Below are positions 17,694-25,859 of a DNA stretch of 64,000 bases, one piece after another. Below the pieces are notes generated by a model that saw only the letters and a list, made by a program, of their open reading frames with translations, did not search any database and was not told where the DNA came from. The DNA comes from Thiodiazotropha sp040506705 (GTDB lineage: Bacteria > Pseudomonadota > Gammaproteobacteria > Chromatiales > Chromatiaceae): contig JBEVWG010000024.1 in assembly GCA_040506705.1 (NCBI GenBank), forward strand, positions 1-64,000, written 5' to 3'. The position numbers were made by a program, and so were the translations under genes. Numbering within the stretch: position 1 is the first letter of the stretch; every line of letters starts with the position of its first letter.

Positions 17694-19526
17694 TTGTTCG
17701 AGTCAATTCTGCTGACAGCTTTCGTCATGGGGCTGATAAGTGCTTCCTCTCTGCCTATGGGCGCGATTACAGCTGCCTTCTGGCGGCCCAGCGACCGGGT
17801 CACTGCCATGCTCATGGCCTTTGGCGGCGGAGCCCTGCTGGCGGCCCTGACCATCGACCTGGTGGCCGCCTCAGTGGAAGAGGGGCACTTCTACGCCCTG
17901 GCCTTCGGTGCCGTGGTCGGGGGACTGCTCTTCACCTCCCTGAATCAGCTGGTCAACGACTATGGTGGTTTTCTGCGCAAGGCCTCGACGACCATCTATC
18001 ATCTGCGGCGCAAGCAGCATCAGCAGATCCGCCAGATCATCTCCCGCATCCATCAGGTGCGGCTGTTTCACAACCTGCCAACCGCCGATTTCAAGGCCAT
18101 CGCCCCCTCGGTGCGTATCATCCACTATCGCCAGAGGGAGGCCATCTACCGCAAGGGTGATCCGCCGGACACCTTCTACATTATTGATCAGGGACGGGTG
18201 GAGCTGTTCGATCCTGCCGCTGAGGAGCGGGTGGAGACCCTGGATCGCTACAGCGTTTTCGGCTGGCACGCCTGTCTCACCTCGGCACCCAATGCCTTTA
18301 ATGCTATTGCGGCTGCCGATGCCACGGTCTGGGCTATCCCCAAACACGCCATCGATACCCTGCTGCTCAATTCACCCCAGTTTCAGCAGGAGGTGCATCT
18401 GTTGTTACGCAGTGGGGAGCTGACTGGATACCTGCAAAAGCATCATGGGCTCAGCGGGCAGGCAGCTGAGGACTGGAGTGACCAGGCGGCCCATGAGCTG
18501 ATTCAGCGTGGTGTGCTGCCAGCGGCGGTCGAGGTGGAGCGCATGAGTCAGCAGGTGATGGAGCGTTTTCCTCAACTCAAACGACTGCCACCCTTGTTCA
18601 GGGATCTCCCTTTCGAGGAGCTGCAGATGCTGGCTCACTCACTGATCCACAAGCGCTACGATCAGGGTGAGACCTTCTTTCATCAGAACACGCGGTCGGA
18701 TCGGGCCTTTATCATCGCCTCGGGGGCGGTGAACCTGATCGATCCCATCACGACACTGCGCAAGACGGTTTCTCTGAGTGAGAACGATACCTTCGGCTTC
18801 TATTCCATGCTCACCGGTGGGGGGCATTCGGCAACAGCGATGGCGACCCGTGAGACCTGGGTCTGGGAGCTGCGACGTAGCGATTTCCTGGATTTATTGA
18901 AGTCGGAACCGGTTTTTGCACAGCGCTACCGGGCCTTTCTGCAACAGGGGGAGGCGGTACGCTACCTGGAGAGTCGTCACCTGAACAGCGAACAGGCAGC
19001 ACGCTGGTCACGTAGCGCCCTGCGCAGCCTGGACAGCGGTGCGGCGTTACCGTTGGCCGCCGATGTGGCGCTGGAGATGCGTAGCAACCACGCAGCGCCA
19101 CTGGCCATCTGGCTGGGCATTACTCTGGACGGCATTCCCGAGTCGCTGGTGATCGGTGCCAGTCTGATCAATTCAAACATCAGTCTGTCATTGATCGCAG
19201 GTCTGTTTCTCTCCAACTATCCAGAGGCGCTCTCCAGCTCCAGCGGTATGCGAGAACAAGGGTTCGGCTTTCGCCGTATCCTGGTTATGTGGACCTCACT
19301 GATGCTTTTCACCGGTATCGGTGCAGCCCTGGGCAACATCTTTTTTGTCAATGCCACACCCGCCATCTTTGCCTTGGTGGAAGGGGTCGCTGCCGGCGCC
19401 ATGCTGACCATGATCGCTGAGACCATGATGCCTGAAGCCTACTTCAAAGGGGGCTCAGTCGTCGGCATGTCGACCTTGGCTGGTTTTCTGGTGGCGATCT
19501 TTTTCAAGACCCTGGAGACGGTGTAA
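17694..19526 (+). CDS. ZIP-like membrane protein with two inserted cyclic-nucleotide-binding domains
   Basis: A 610-residue protein of unusual build. About three transmembrane helices (1-90) are followed by a cytoplasmic insert with two cNMP-binding/Crp-like beta-barrel domains (about 120-240 and 305-420). A second membrane block (about 470-610) carries ZIP-transporter-like motifs (LGITLDGIPESLVIGA and SNYPEALSSS, matching the metal-site helices 4 and 5 of ZIP proteins). Some usual metal-binding histidines are replaced. It may be a metal or other cation transporter gated by a cyclic nucleotide, or a sensor derived from one. The start is TTG at 17694, chosen for the very strong purine-rich ribosome site (GGAAAGGGGGG) just upstream. 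It appears monocistronic. Confidence 0.8.
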   Translation: MFESILLTAFVMGLISASSLPMGAITAAFWRPSDRVTAMLMAFGGGALLAALTIDLVAASVEEGHFYALAFGAVVGGLLFTSLNQLVNDYGGFLRKASTTIYHLRRKQHQQIRQIISRIHQVRLFHNLPTADFKAIAPSVRIIHYRQREAIYRKGDPPDTFYIIDQGRVELFDPAAEERVETLDRYSVFGWHACLTSAPNAFNAIAAADATVWAIPKHAIDTLLLNSPQFQQEVHLLLRSGELTGYLQKHHGLSGQAAEDWSDQAAHELIQRGVLPAAVEVERMSQQVMERFPQLKRLPPLFRDLPFEELQMLAHSLIHKRYDQGETFFHQNTRSDRAFIIASGAVNLIDPITTLRKTVSLSENDTFGFYSMLTGGGHSATAMATRETWVWELRRSDFLDLLKSEPVFAQRYRAFLQQGEAVRYLESRHLNSEQAARWSRSALRSLDSGAALPLAADVALEMRSNHAAPLAIWLGITLDGIPESLVIGASLINSNISLSLIAGLFLSNYPEALSSSSGMREQGFGFRRILVMWTSLMLFTGIGAALGNIFFVNATPAIFALVEGVAAGAMLTMIAETMMPEAYFKGGSVVGMSTLAGFLVAIFFKTLETV

Positions 19527-19771
19527 ATTGTGCTAGGGCCTGTTAACACTAATGCAATGCGCCCTGCTGGGGCTTACGGCACTGCGTCCTACTTGTCATT
19601 CCGTTGAATACCGGACGAAAGCGCGAGTGAAGCGATAGCCTACTCGTAGGGATTGTAATGATCACCAGAAAACAATAATAAAGTATCAGCGTAACAGCTT
19701 TGTCACTTTAAAAAAGTACCATTCTGTCTGCTTTTTCCATGATTTATCAAGAATAGAATAAGGAGAGCGCA
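19527..19771. other. Intergenic region with a short dispersed repeat
   Basis: It contains one copy of a dispersed GGGCCTG repeat at 19533-19556 (CTAGGGCCTGTTAACACTAA...), also found near 25640, 45925 and, reversed, 37821. A promoter for the Na/Pi gene should lie here; the stretch near 19690-19720 has a TTTGTCAC sequence that only weakly resembles half a Pho box. Confidence 0.4.
19533..19556 (+). repeat. Dispersed GGGCCTG repeat, copy 1
   Basis: CTAGGGCCTG followed by TTAACACTAATGCA. The first ten bases recur at 25640 and 45925 and in reverse at 37821-37830, always between genes. The origin is unknown; it may be the edge of a miniature transposable element. Confidence 0.5.
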
Positions 19772-20932
19772 GTGAATGAAGCTGTTGTACAAAACCCTGC
19801 TGCGGCAGGTTCATCAAGTTGGAAGCAATGGTTAGGTATTGCTTTTCTTGTTTATCTACTTTTAGTTGCGGTTGGGATGATTGGAAGCGGTTTTAAACTG
19901 GCTGCCGGCCCACAGGCTAAAGAGCTGTTTGAATTTGCCAGTAACCCGATAACTGCATTGGTTATTGGTGTATTGGCAACCGCCTTGATCCAATCGTCAA
20001 GTACAGTCACATCGATTATAGTCGGATTGGTTGCTGGTGGCATGCCGGTAGAGATCGCTATCCCCATGGTGATGGGTGCTAATATCGGCACAACGGTAAC
20101 CAATACCATTGTCTCATTAGGTATGGTGAGGCAGGGTGATGATTTTAAACGCGCATTCGCAGCAGCGACCATTCATGACTTCTTCAATGTGTTGAGTGTC
20201 ATTATATTCCTCCCACTAGAAGTGATGTTCGGAGTATTGGAAAAGATGGGCGCTTATCTGGCAACTCTGTTGGTGGGCGGTGAGTCGATGTCAGTTAAAG
20301 GCTTTAACTTTATAAAACCTTTGGTTAAACCACCGCTGAACCTGCTCAAAGAGACCTTCCACGGAATCGGCTTATCTGATTTGATTGTTGGTGTTGCGCT
20401 GATTGTTTTGGGTATCACCTTCATATTCTTTGTGATTACTGCCATTGGCAAGATACTGAAAGTGATCATGGTCGGTAAAGCGAAAGACATTCTACACAAC
20501 GCTGTAGGTCGTGGACCAATCTCTGGAATTACTTCGGGTACGCTGATCACAGTATTGGTCCAGTCCTCATCCACTACGACAAGTTTAATTGTGCCGCTGG
20601 CAGGCAGTGGCGTCTTTAATTTGCGTCAGGTCTATCCATTCACCTTAGGGGCCAATATAGGGACAACTATTACAGCCCTGTTGGCCGCTACAGCGATAAC
20701 CGGTGTCAATGCAATCTTTGCTTTACAGATTGCTTTGATTCACTTTCTCTATAATCTGATTGGTGTGCTGGTGATTTACACTATTCCGCCGTTACGCGAT
20801 ATCCCAATCAGAGCCGCAGAGCTACTTTCAACGTTAGCTCAGAGAAACAAACTCTATGTGGCCGGCTACATGCTACTCGTGTTTGTCATAATTCCGTTGA
20901 TTCTGATCGGTACCAGTGAACTTTTATTTTAA
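19772..20932 (+). CDS. Na+/phosphate cotransporter family protein (NptA-like, no PhoU domain)
   Basis: A 386-residue polytopic membrane protein with the inverted duplicate signature of Na/Pi symporters: QSSSTVTSIIVG (about residue 74) and QSSSTTTSLIVP (about residue 265), each followed by a GANIGTT motif. It lacks the C-terminal PhoU-like domain of YjbB-type members. It should import inorganic phosphate with sodium. Start is GTG at 19772 with an AGGAG ribosome site. It is followed at 18 bases by a small coiled-coil gene and then a periplasmic protein gene, all with good ribosome sites, forming a three-gene operon. Confidence 0.9.
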   Translation: MNEAVVQNPAAAGSSSWKQWLGIAFLVYLLLVAVGMIGSGFKLAAGPQAKELFEFASNPITALVIGVLATALIQSSSTVTSIIVGLVAGGMPVEIAIPMVMGANIGTTVTNTIVSLGMVRQGDDFKRAFAAATIHDFFNVLSVIIFLPLEVMFGVLEKMGAYLATLLVGGESMSVKGFNFIKPLVKPPLNLLKETFHGIGLSDLIVGVALIVLGITFIFFVITAIGKILKVIMVGKAKDILHNAVGRGPISGITSGTLITVLVQSSSTTTSLIVPLAGSGVFNLRQVYPFTLGANIGTTITALLAATAITGVNAIFALQIALIHFLYNLIGVLVIYTIPPLRDIPIRAAELLSTLAQRNKLYVAGYMLLVFVIIPLILIGTSELLF

Positions 20933-20950
20933 GTCTCATAGGAGTTAAAG

Positions 20951-21175
20951 ATGTCTGATATACAAACACACAAGCAGGCCTTAGAGGCTAAAATCGGTGA
21001 GCTGGAAACCAAGCTTGCCGGGTTGAAGGCTGAACTGCAGAAAGAGGTCGAAACAGAGCAGCATGATGCGATAGATCAGTTGGATTTTCACTACTCTGAT
21101 CTTGATTCGACTTTCAGTTCACTTAAGGAGTTTCTTGATGTACTTCGCGAAGACTTCAGAAAAACCTTCAGTTAA
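20951..21175 (+). CDS. Small coiled-coil protein of the Na/Pi operon
   Basis: A 74-residue acidic, soluble protein predicted to be helical throughout, with a heptad-rich N-terminal half (EAKIGELETKLAGLKAELQ). I recognise no family. A good ribosome site (AGGAG) precedes the ATG, and it lies 18 bases after the transporter and 12 bases before the next gene, so it is very probably co-expressed. It might stand in for the missing PhoU-like regulatory domain of the transporter, but that is speculation. Confidence 0.72.
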   Translation: MSDIQTHKQALEAKIGELETKLAGLKAELQKEVETEQHDAIDQLDFHYSDLDSTFSSLKEFLDVLREDFRKTFS

Positions 21176-21187
21176 GGAGAATTCATA

Positions 21188-21664
21188 GTGAAACTATCTA
21201 TATTTGCTGGTTGCCTTATTCTTCTTATCGGAAGCCAGTCTGTCGTTGCTGGCACAGAGAAGAAAATAGAGCTCTCTGAAGTTCCAGAAACGGTGATAAA
21301 AGTGATTAAGGCGCGTTTTAGTCAAGCCACTTTATTGACTGCCAACACGGAAACTGAAATCGATGGTTCTGTGGTTTATGAGATCCAGGGGAAATTGTCC
21401 GATGGACATCTGGCGGAGTTCGATGTTTTTCCTGATGGAAAAATCGAAGAAGTTGAAGTGATATTCCCGATTGAGATGGTGCCTGGAGCTATTTTGAAAT
21501 CGATCGATCAAAAAATGGCAGGATTCAAACCCACTAAGATTGAAGCCACTCATTCAGCCAGCATGAAAGTAGTTGGTTATGAGTTTGAAGGGATGCTGAA
21601 CGGCCAGAAAATCGATCTGGAAGTCTCAGCGGATGGCCGCACCATTACGGTTGCAGATCAGTAA
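21188..21664 (+). CDS. Exported PepSY-like protein of the Na/Pi operon
   Basis: A 158-residue exported protein: signal peptide (about 1-22), then two similar alpha/beta units of about 65 residues, each with a 'VYEIQG...DGHLAEFDVFPDGKI' or 'GYEFEG...LDLEVSADGR' pattern typical of PepSY/BLIP-like periplasmic domains. Such domains act as inhibitors or binding modules; the partner is unknown. Start is GTG at 21188 with AAGGAG upstream. Last gene of the transporter operon. Confidence 0.72.
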   Translation: MKLSIFAGCLILLIGSQSVVAGTEKKIELSEVPETVIKVIKARFSQATLLTANTETEIDGSVVYEIQGKLSDGHLAEFDVFPDGKIEEVEVIFPIEMVPGAILKSIDQKMAGFKPTKIEATHSASMKVVGYEFEGMLNGQKIDLEVSADGRTITVADQ

Positions 21665-21712
21665 ATAATTGGGTTGTACGAGAAGAGGGGAGAGTAACTC
21701 CCCTCGCTCCGT

Positions 21713-21827
21713 AACATCAGGGGTCGGAGTCGAGAGCTCTCATAGTGTGTGTCACCCCGAAATAGCACTAGCGCATTTCTCTAACAGTTCAATCCGCTCT
21801 CGATTCGACTCCGACCCCGGAGTCATG
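21713..21827 (+). repeat. MITE/REP-like element, copy 1
   Basis: A 115-base element with 14-base terminal inverted repeats (GGGGTCGGAGTCGA at its left, complement at 21805-21818), followed by a smaller hairpin (GACTCC...GGAGTC). A second copy of the same length and orientation lies at 23590-23704, about 85-90 per cent identical by eye. The terminal sequence resembles REP elements mobilised by RAYT (Y1) transposases. Confidence 0.75.
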
Positions 21828-22049
21828 GGTGGTGACAGATACCTTGATCGCTCATTCGCCGAACTATCGGGGTTATCACAAAATTCTTTCGGTGTATCGA
21901 ATCCTGCCATCATCAGGCTTTCAACTTCATTTTGTTTTAGGGAAGAAGAGCACGGCAGATAATGGTATAGAAATCGAATGTCAGGATTAAGACCTCTTTG
22001 ATCCTCCATCTTTATCGTTCTGGTTGTAGATGAAGCAACCTGTTTTGGT
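21828..22049. other. Intergenic stretch downstream of endonuclease I
   Basis: A minus-strand frame continues through this stretch (for example KMEDQRGLNPDIRFLYHYL and MMAGFDTPKEFCDNPDSS) and runs into the repeat. It looks like non-functional or decayed coding DNA; I do not recognise the family. It also holds the 3' region of the endonuclease gene. Confidence 0.3.
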
Positions 22050-23498
22050 TTAAAAACCACATTGGGATCCCCATAAACTATCCACCCAGGCAGTATTATC
22101 GACAAAAGGGTTACGATTACCCTGTCGCTCAACAATCCTTTGGTGGCGTGTGATCTCTTCACTGCTGACTGGGTCTTGGCGATGCCATTGATAAAGAGTA
22201 CATAGGTCGCCAAGAGCAGCGCCACTGGTTCCGCTGTAGTCAACCAGGGTTAAATCACCCGTACCCGTAGAGTCATTACCGTTGTAGCGAATATCCATAT
22301 AGAACATCATACGTGCAATATCGCCTTTGATTTCATCGCGGGGTTCGAAGCTGTCACTGTCGGTATAGTTACCTGGTGCTTCGCTGATCATATTGCCGCC
22401 GTTGTCATAGTCTTTATTGCCGCGTGTGGAGTTAACCGATGCATCAGCAGGACGCAATTGGTGAATGTCTGTATAGGCCCAGTGGCTTGAGCTGGGGAAT
22501 CCGTGACTTTTTGGCCAGGTATGTTCACGGTTCCAGGCATCTGGATCATTATTGCCAGATGCGTTAAAAGATTTTGCTTGGGAGCGGCCAGTGTAGATCA
22601 GAATGATGTTATTGGTGTTTGCTGGATCCTCATCACTATATTTGAGCGCTTCCCAGGCCTGGGAGTAGGTCATGGGGTTGTGGTTACGAGCTGCCGCTTC
22701 TGCCAGCGCATTGAAGAGTATAGTGCCGGTTTGGCCAATGGCATCGGCATAGTAGGTATTAAGGCCACTCCAGGGATAGTCAGTATTACCATTGTTACCG
22801 CTCAGCGAGTATGTGGCGGACAAATGCACGTCGCTGTAACTGGAGTAGGCCCGTAACATGATGTAATAGCTGCCGGTTGCTGGAGCAGTGAATGTACAGG
22901 TTTCATTGTTACCGGACAGGTAGGGGCGGCATTCATAGATTGAAGTCGTCGGCGGCTGTAGAGAGGAAACATACAGGTCCACATCTCCACTACCGCCACT
23001 GATGTTAATGCTTAACTCAGTTGCATCCGCAGGTATATCAATTTGATAGAGGGTTTCACTGCCAGTGGTGGCGGATAAACTGTCGATAGGTACGTTATTT
23101 TGAAGCAGGTTTGAGGTGGAGCTGTCATCGGTCGCATAGGCGGCACTTAGCGTTAAACCGGAAAATGCCTGATAGGCTTGTAGCTTTACGAAATAGGTGC
23201 TTGCCTGTGGTGAAGCAAAAAGGCATTGCTCACTGTTACCATACAGATAGGGGCCACAATCATTATCAGACTCGGTTGGCACACTTCCGGCTTTTACATA
23301 AAGGTCGGCATCGCCATAGCCATCGGCTATCTCGATGTTCAGATTGCTACTGTTTGAGGGAATCGTGATCTCGAAATCTAAACTATCGCCTGTTGCTGCG
23401 CTTAGATTATGTTGCGGAACACCATTCTGTAATTCCACAGAGAATACGTCTTGAGTCAATACGATTGCCAGAAAAAAGAGAGCGATCCTGTTGTTCAT
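22050..23498 (-). CDS. Secreted endonuclease I (EndA/NucM family) with two PPC domains
   Basis: A 482-residue exported nuclease. After a signal peptide (about 1-20) come two bacterial pre-peptidase C-terminal (PPC) beta-sandwich domains (about 25-120 and 138-230, both with 'GDADLYV' or 'GDVDLYV' motifs). A C-terminal endonuclease I domain follows (about 240-480) with the active-site region NREHTWPKSHGF and 'HQLRPADASVNSTRGNKDYD'. It should cleave extracellular or periplasmic DNA and RNA, providing nucleotides, phosphate or room in biofilm. A ribosome site GGAAG lies just before the ATG. The gene is enclosed by two direct copies of a 115-base repeat. Confidence 0.92.
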   Translation of the reverse strand: MNNRIALFFLAIVLTQDVFSVELQNGVPQHNLSAATGDSLDFEITIPSNSSNLNIEIADGYGDADLYVKAGSVPTESDNDCGPYLYGNSEQCLFASPQASTYFVKLQAYQAFSGLTLSAAYATDDSSTSNLLQNNVPIDSLSATTGSETLYQIDIPADATELSINISGGSGDVDLYVSSLQPPTTSIYECRPYLSGNNETCTFTAPATGSYYIMLRAYSSYSDVHLSATYSLSGNNGNTDYPWSGLNTYYADAIGQTGTILFNALAEAAARNHNPMTYSQAWEALKYSDEDPANTNNIILIYTGRSQAKSFNASGNNDPDAWNREHTWPKSHGFPSSSHWAYTDIHQLRPADASVNSTRGNKDYDNGGNMISEAPGNYTDSDSFEPRDEIKGDIARMMFYMDIRYNGNDSTGTGDLTLVDYSGTSGAALGDLCTLYQWHRQDPVSSEEITRHQRIVERQGNRNPFVDNTAWVDSLWGSQCGF

Positions 23499-23589
23499 GA
23501 TTTACTTCCGATGTTAGGAAGTAAAAGCATGAGCGATGAAGGTTATCGGAGAATGAACATAAAATGTTATAACGATGACAAGACAATGC

Positions 23590-23704
23590 AACATCAGGGG
23601 TCGGAGTCGAGAGCTCCCATAGTGTGTATCACCTCGAAAAAACAGTAACGCATTTCTCTAACAGTTCAATCCGTTCTCGATTCGACTCCGAGCCCGGAGT
23701 CATG
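23590..23704 (+). repeat. MITE/REP-like element, copy 2
   Basis: Second copy of the 115-base element at 21713-21827, same orientation. The left terminal repeat is identical; the right one has a single change (GAGCCC for GACCCC). It lies about 90 bases before the start of the endonuclease gene, so it sits in that gene's promoter region. Confidence 0.75.
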
Positions 23705-23918
23705 AAAAAACCTGCCCTTACACTTATCTTCTTCATTCGCTCTGAGCAGGGTTTGGCCTTTTCACTATCTACATGTACTACAACACGATTGTTCACCTGA
23801 AAACCCCTATCTTTCCCAGCTATTGATTAGGTCATTTGCATAAAAACTAAATATTATTGTCACATTCACAAGATATCCTCGATGCGTTTTAACAATAACA
23901 ACATCTCAGGAGAATTCC

Positions 23919-25541
23919 ATGAAGTTATCTGTCTTAGCCGCCGCCCTCAGCTTCTCGCTTTCGGGCATGGCAATCGCAGAAGATGTGCATAAACTCGATC
24001 TCAGCTTAAACGTCATCGGTCAGCACCAAACTGGCGTGTTTGACGATAGCGCCTCCGAGATAGTCGCGCATGATCCGGACAGTCAGCGTCTATTTGCCGT
24101 CAATGCGAGCGCAGCCAGTGTCGACGTGTTGGATATCAACGACCCAACCAATCCCTTGCAGATAGGCATGATTGATGCGACCGAACTCGGCGCAAGCGCT
24201 AACAGTGTCGCGGTACACAAGGGAGTCGTCGCTGTTGCCATCGAAGCTGAAGACAAGCAGTCACCCGGTCTTGTGGCATTTTATAACACCATTGATCTAG
24301 GTCTGATCGGCACTATCCAGGTGGGCGCGCTCCCCGACATGTTAACCTTTACTCCGAATGGTAAATATCTCCTGGTGGCCAACGAAGGAGAGCCTAATGA
24401 TGACTATAGTGTCGACCCCGAGGGTTCCGTCAGTATCATCGACCTGAGACACGGCATCGCTCATGCCAAGGTCAGAACCGCTGACTTTAAGCGATTCAAT
24501 AAGAGAGCAGAAAAACTCAAGAAACGCGGTATACGAATTTTCGGGCCCGGCGCCACGGTGGCACAGGATCTGGAGCCGGAATACATCGCGGTTTCAAAAA
24601 ATTCCCGCAAAGCCTGGGTCAGCCTGCAGGAGGCCAATGCCCTGGCCGTGATCAATATCCCCCAAGCCAAAGTGGTAGCACTGCAACCATTGGGCACCAA
24701 AGATCACAGTCTACCGGCTAACGCACTGGATGTTAGCAACAAGGATGACGTAATCAACATCGCCAACTGGCCAATCAAAGGTATGTACCAACCCGATGCA
24801 ATCGCCAGCTACAGATTTCATGGCCGGACCTATATCGTGACTGCCAATGAGGGTGACAGTCGTGACTATGATGGCTTTAGCGAAGAGGCGCGGGTCAAGG
24901 ATCTTGATCTTGACCCAATTGCTTTCCCAAATGCCGATGCACTGCAGGATAGCGCGGCACTGGGCCGCCTCAAAACAACCACAGTCAACGGCGACATTGA
25001 TGGTGATGGGGATTTCGACGAGATCTACAGCTACGGCGCACGCTCCTTCTCGATCCGCAACGCCAACGGCAAACTGATCTATGATTCTGCTGATGACTTC
25101 GAGCGCATTACAGCAGAGTTGCTGCCCGACAATTTCAATAGCAACAACGACGACAACGACTCTTTTGACAGTCGTTCCGATGATAAAGGCCCCGAACCTG
25201 AGGGTGTCGCTATCGGCAAAGTCGAGGATCACCAGTTCGCATTTATCGGTCTGGAGCGTCTCGGTGGGATTATGGTCTACGACATCACCAATCCCCATCA
25301 GGTGACATTCGTCGATTATCTGAACAACCGTGACTTCAGTGTCGATGCAGAGCTGGAGAGTGGTGTCAGCAACCCACTCGCTGGCGACCTTGGCCCTGAG
25401 GGAATCACCTTCATCGACGAGGATGACAGCCCCGTCGAAAAGCCACTTCTCGTAGTCGGTAACGAAGTAAGTGGTACCACTACCCTCTACGCCATCGAGG
25501 TAAATGAGGAAGAGGACAAAGATCTGGAAGAAGATGATTAA
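23919..25541 (+). CDS. Secreted choice-of-anchor I family beta-propeller protein
   Basis: A 540-residue exported protein: signal peptide (about 1-20, ending AIA-E) and a long beta-propeller characteristic of choice-of-anchor I proteins, with typical blocks VANEGEPND, ANEGDSRDYDGFSEEARVKDL, GDIDGDGDFDEIYSYGARS, DKGPEPEGVAIG and DLGPEGITF. The C-terminus is very acidic. Several aspartate-rich loops suggest calcium binding. Family members are secreted and sometimes annotated as alkaline phosphatases, but enzymatic activity is not established. A good ribosome site (CAGGAGA) precedes the ATG. It lies upstream of phoD but is separated from it by a strong terminator. Confidence 0.85.
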   Translation: MKLSVLAAALSFSLSGMAIAEDVHKLDLSLNVIGQHQTGVFDDSASEIVAHDPDSQRLFAVNASAASVDVLDINDPTNPLQIGMIDATELGASANSVAVHKGVVAVAIEAEDKQSPGLVAFYNTIDLGLIGTIQVGALPDMLTFTPNGKYLLVANEGEPNDDYSVDPEGSVSIIDLRHGIAHAKVRTADFKRFNKRAEKLKKRGIRIFGPGATVAQDLEPEYIAVSKNSRKAWVSLQEANALAVINIPQAKVVALQPLGTKDHSLPANALDVSNKDDVINIANWPIKGMYQPDAIASYRFHGRTYIVTANEGDSRDYDGFSEEARVKDLDLDPIAFPNADALQDSAALGRLKTTTVNGDIDGDGDFDEIYSYGARSFSIRNANGKLIYDSADDFERITAELLPDNFNSNNDDNDSFDSRSDDKGPEPEGVAIGKVEDHQFAFIGLERLGGIMVYDITNPHQVTFVDYLNNRDFSVDAELESGVSNPLAGDLGPEGITFIDEDDSPVEKPLLVVGNEVSGTTTLYAIEVNEEEDKDLEEDD

Positions 25542-25598
25542 CTGGCGTTAAGAGAATAAAAAATGGGTCAGGGATAAAGGAACTACACTTCATTCGAA

Positions 25599-25621
25599 GG
25601 GGCTGCTTGCAGCCCCTTTTT
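25599..25621 (+). terminator. Rho-independent terminator
   Basis: A perfect eight-base stem (GGGGCTGC, loop TT, GCAGCCCC) followed by TTTTT, 58 bases after the stop of the choice-of-anchor I gene. It is a textbook intrinsic terminator and separates that gene from the phosphatase gene. Confidence 0.9.
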
Positions 25622-25639
25622 CTAGTATGACGAGGTACA

Positions 25640-25663
25640 CTAGGGCCTGCAAATACTAATGCA
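25640..25663 (+). repeat. Dispersed GGGCCTG repeat, copy 2
   Basis: CTAGGGCCTG followed by CAAATACTAATGCA. It is preceded by CTAGTATGACG, which also occurs at 37828 beside the reversed copy there. Confidence 0.5.
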
Positions 25664-25859
25664 GTTTGCCTTAACAGCACTCCTCTTCCAGCTGAACCCC
25701 GAAGGTGCGGACTGATTAATCGTTGTTTCTTCAGAACGACATACTCACTACTTATAACCAACACAAAAAGTTCTTTGGGTCTTCATTCCCAAGTCACAGA
25801 GTCCCTTTCTAATCTTCAACTCTTCTTTTGAACGACCAATCTTTTTGGAGGAGTTAAGC

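Noticed and set aside
19690..19735. Possible Pho box before the Na/Pi cotransporter
   Set aside because: Only one good TGTCA half-site is present at the right place; the second half does not match, so PhoB control cannot be claimed.
21752..22243. 163-codon minus-strand ORF across the 3' end of endonuclease I
   Set aside because: Its first part is an out-of-frame shadow of the nuclease and its last part is the repeat element, so it is not a single real gene.
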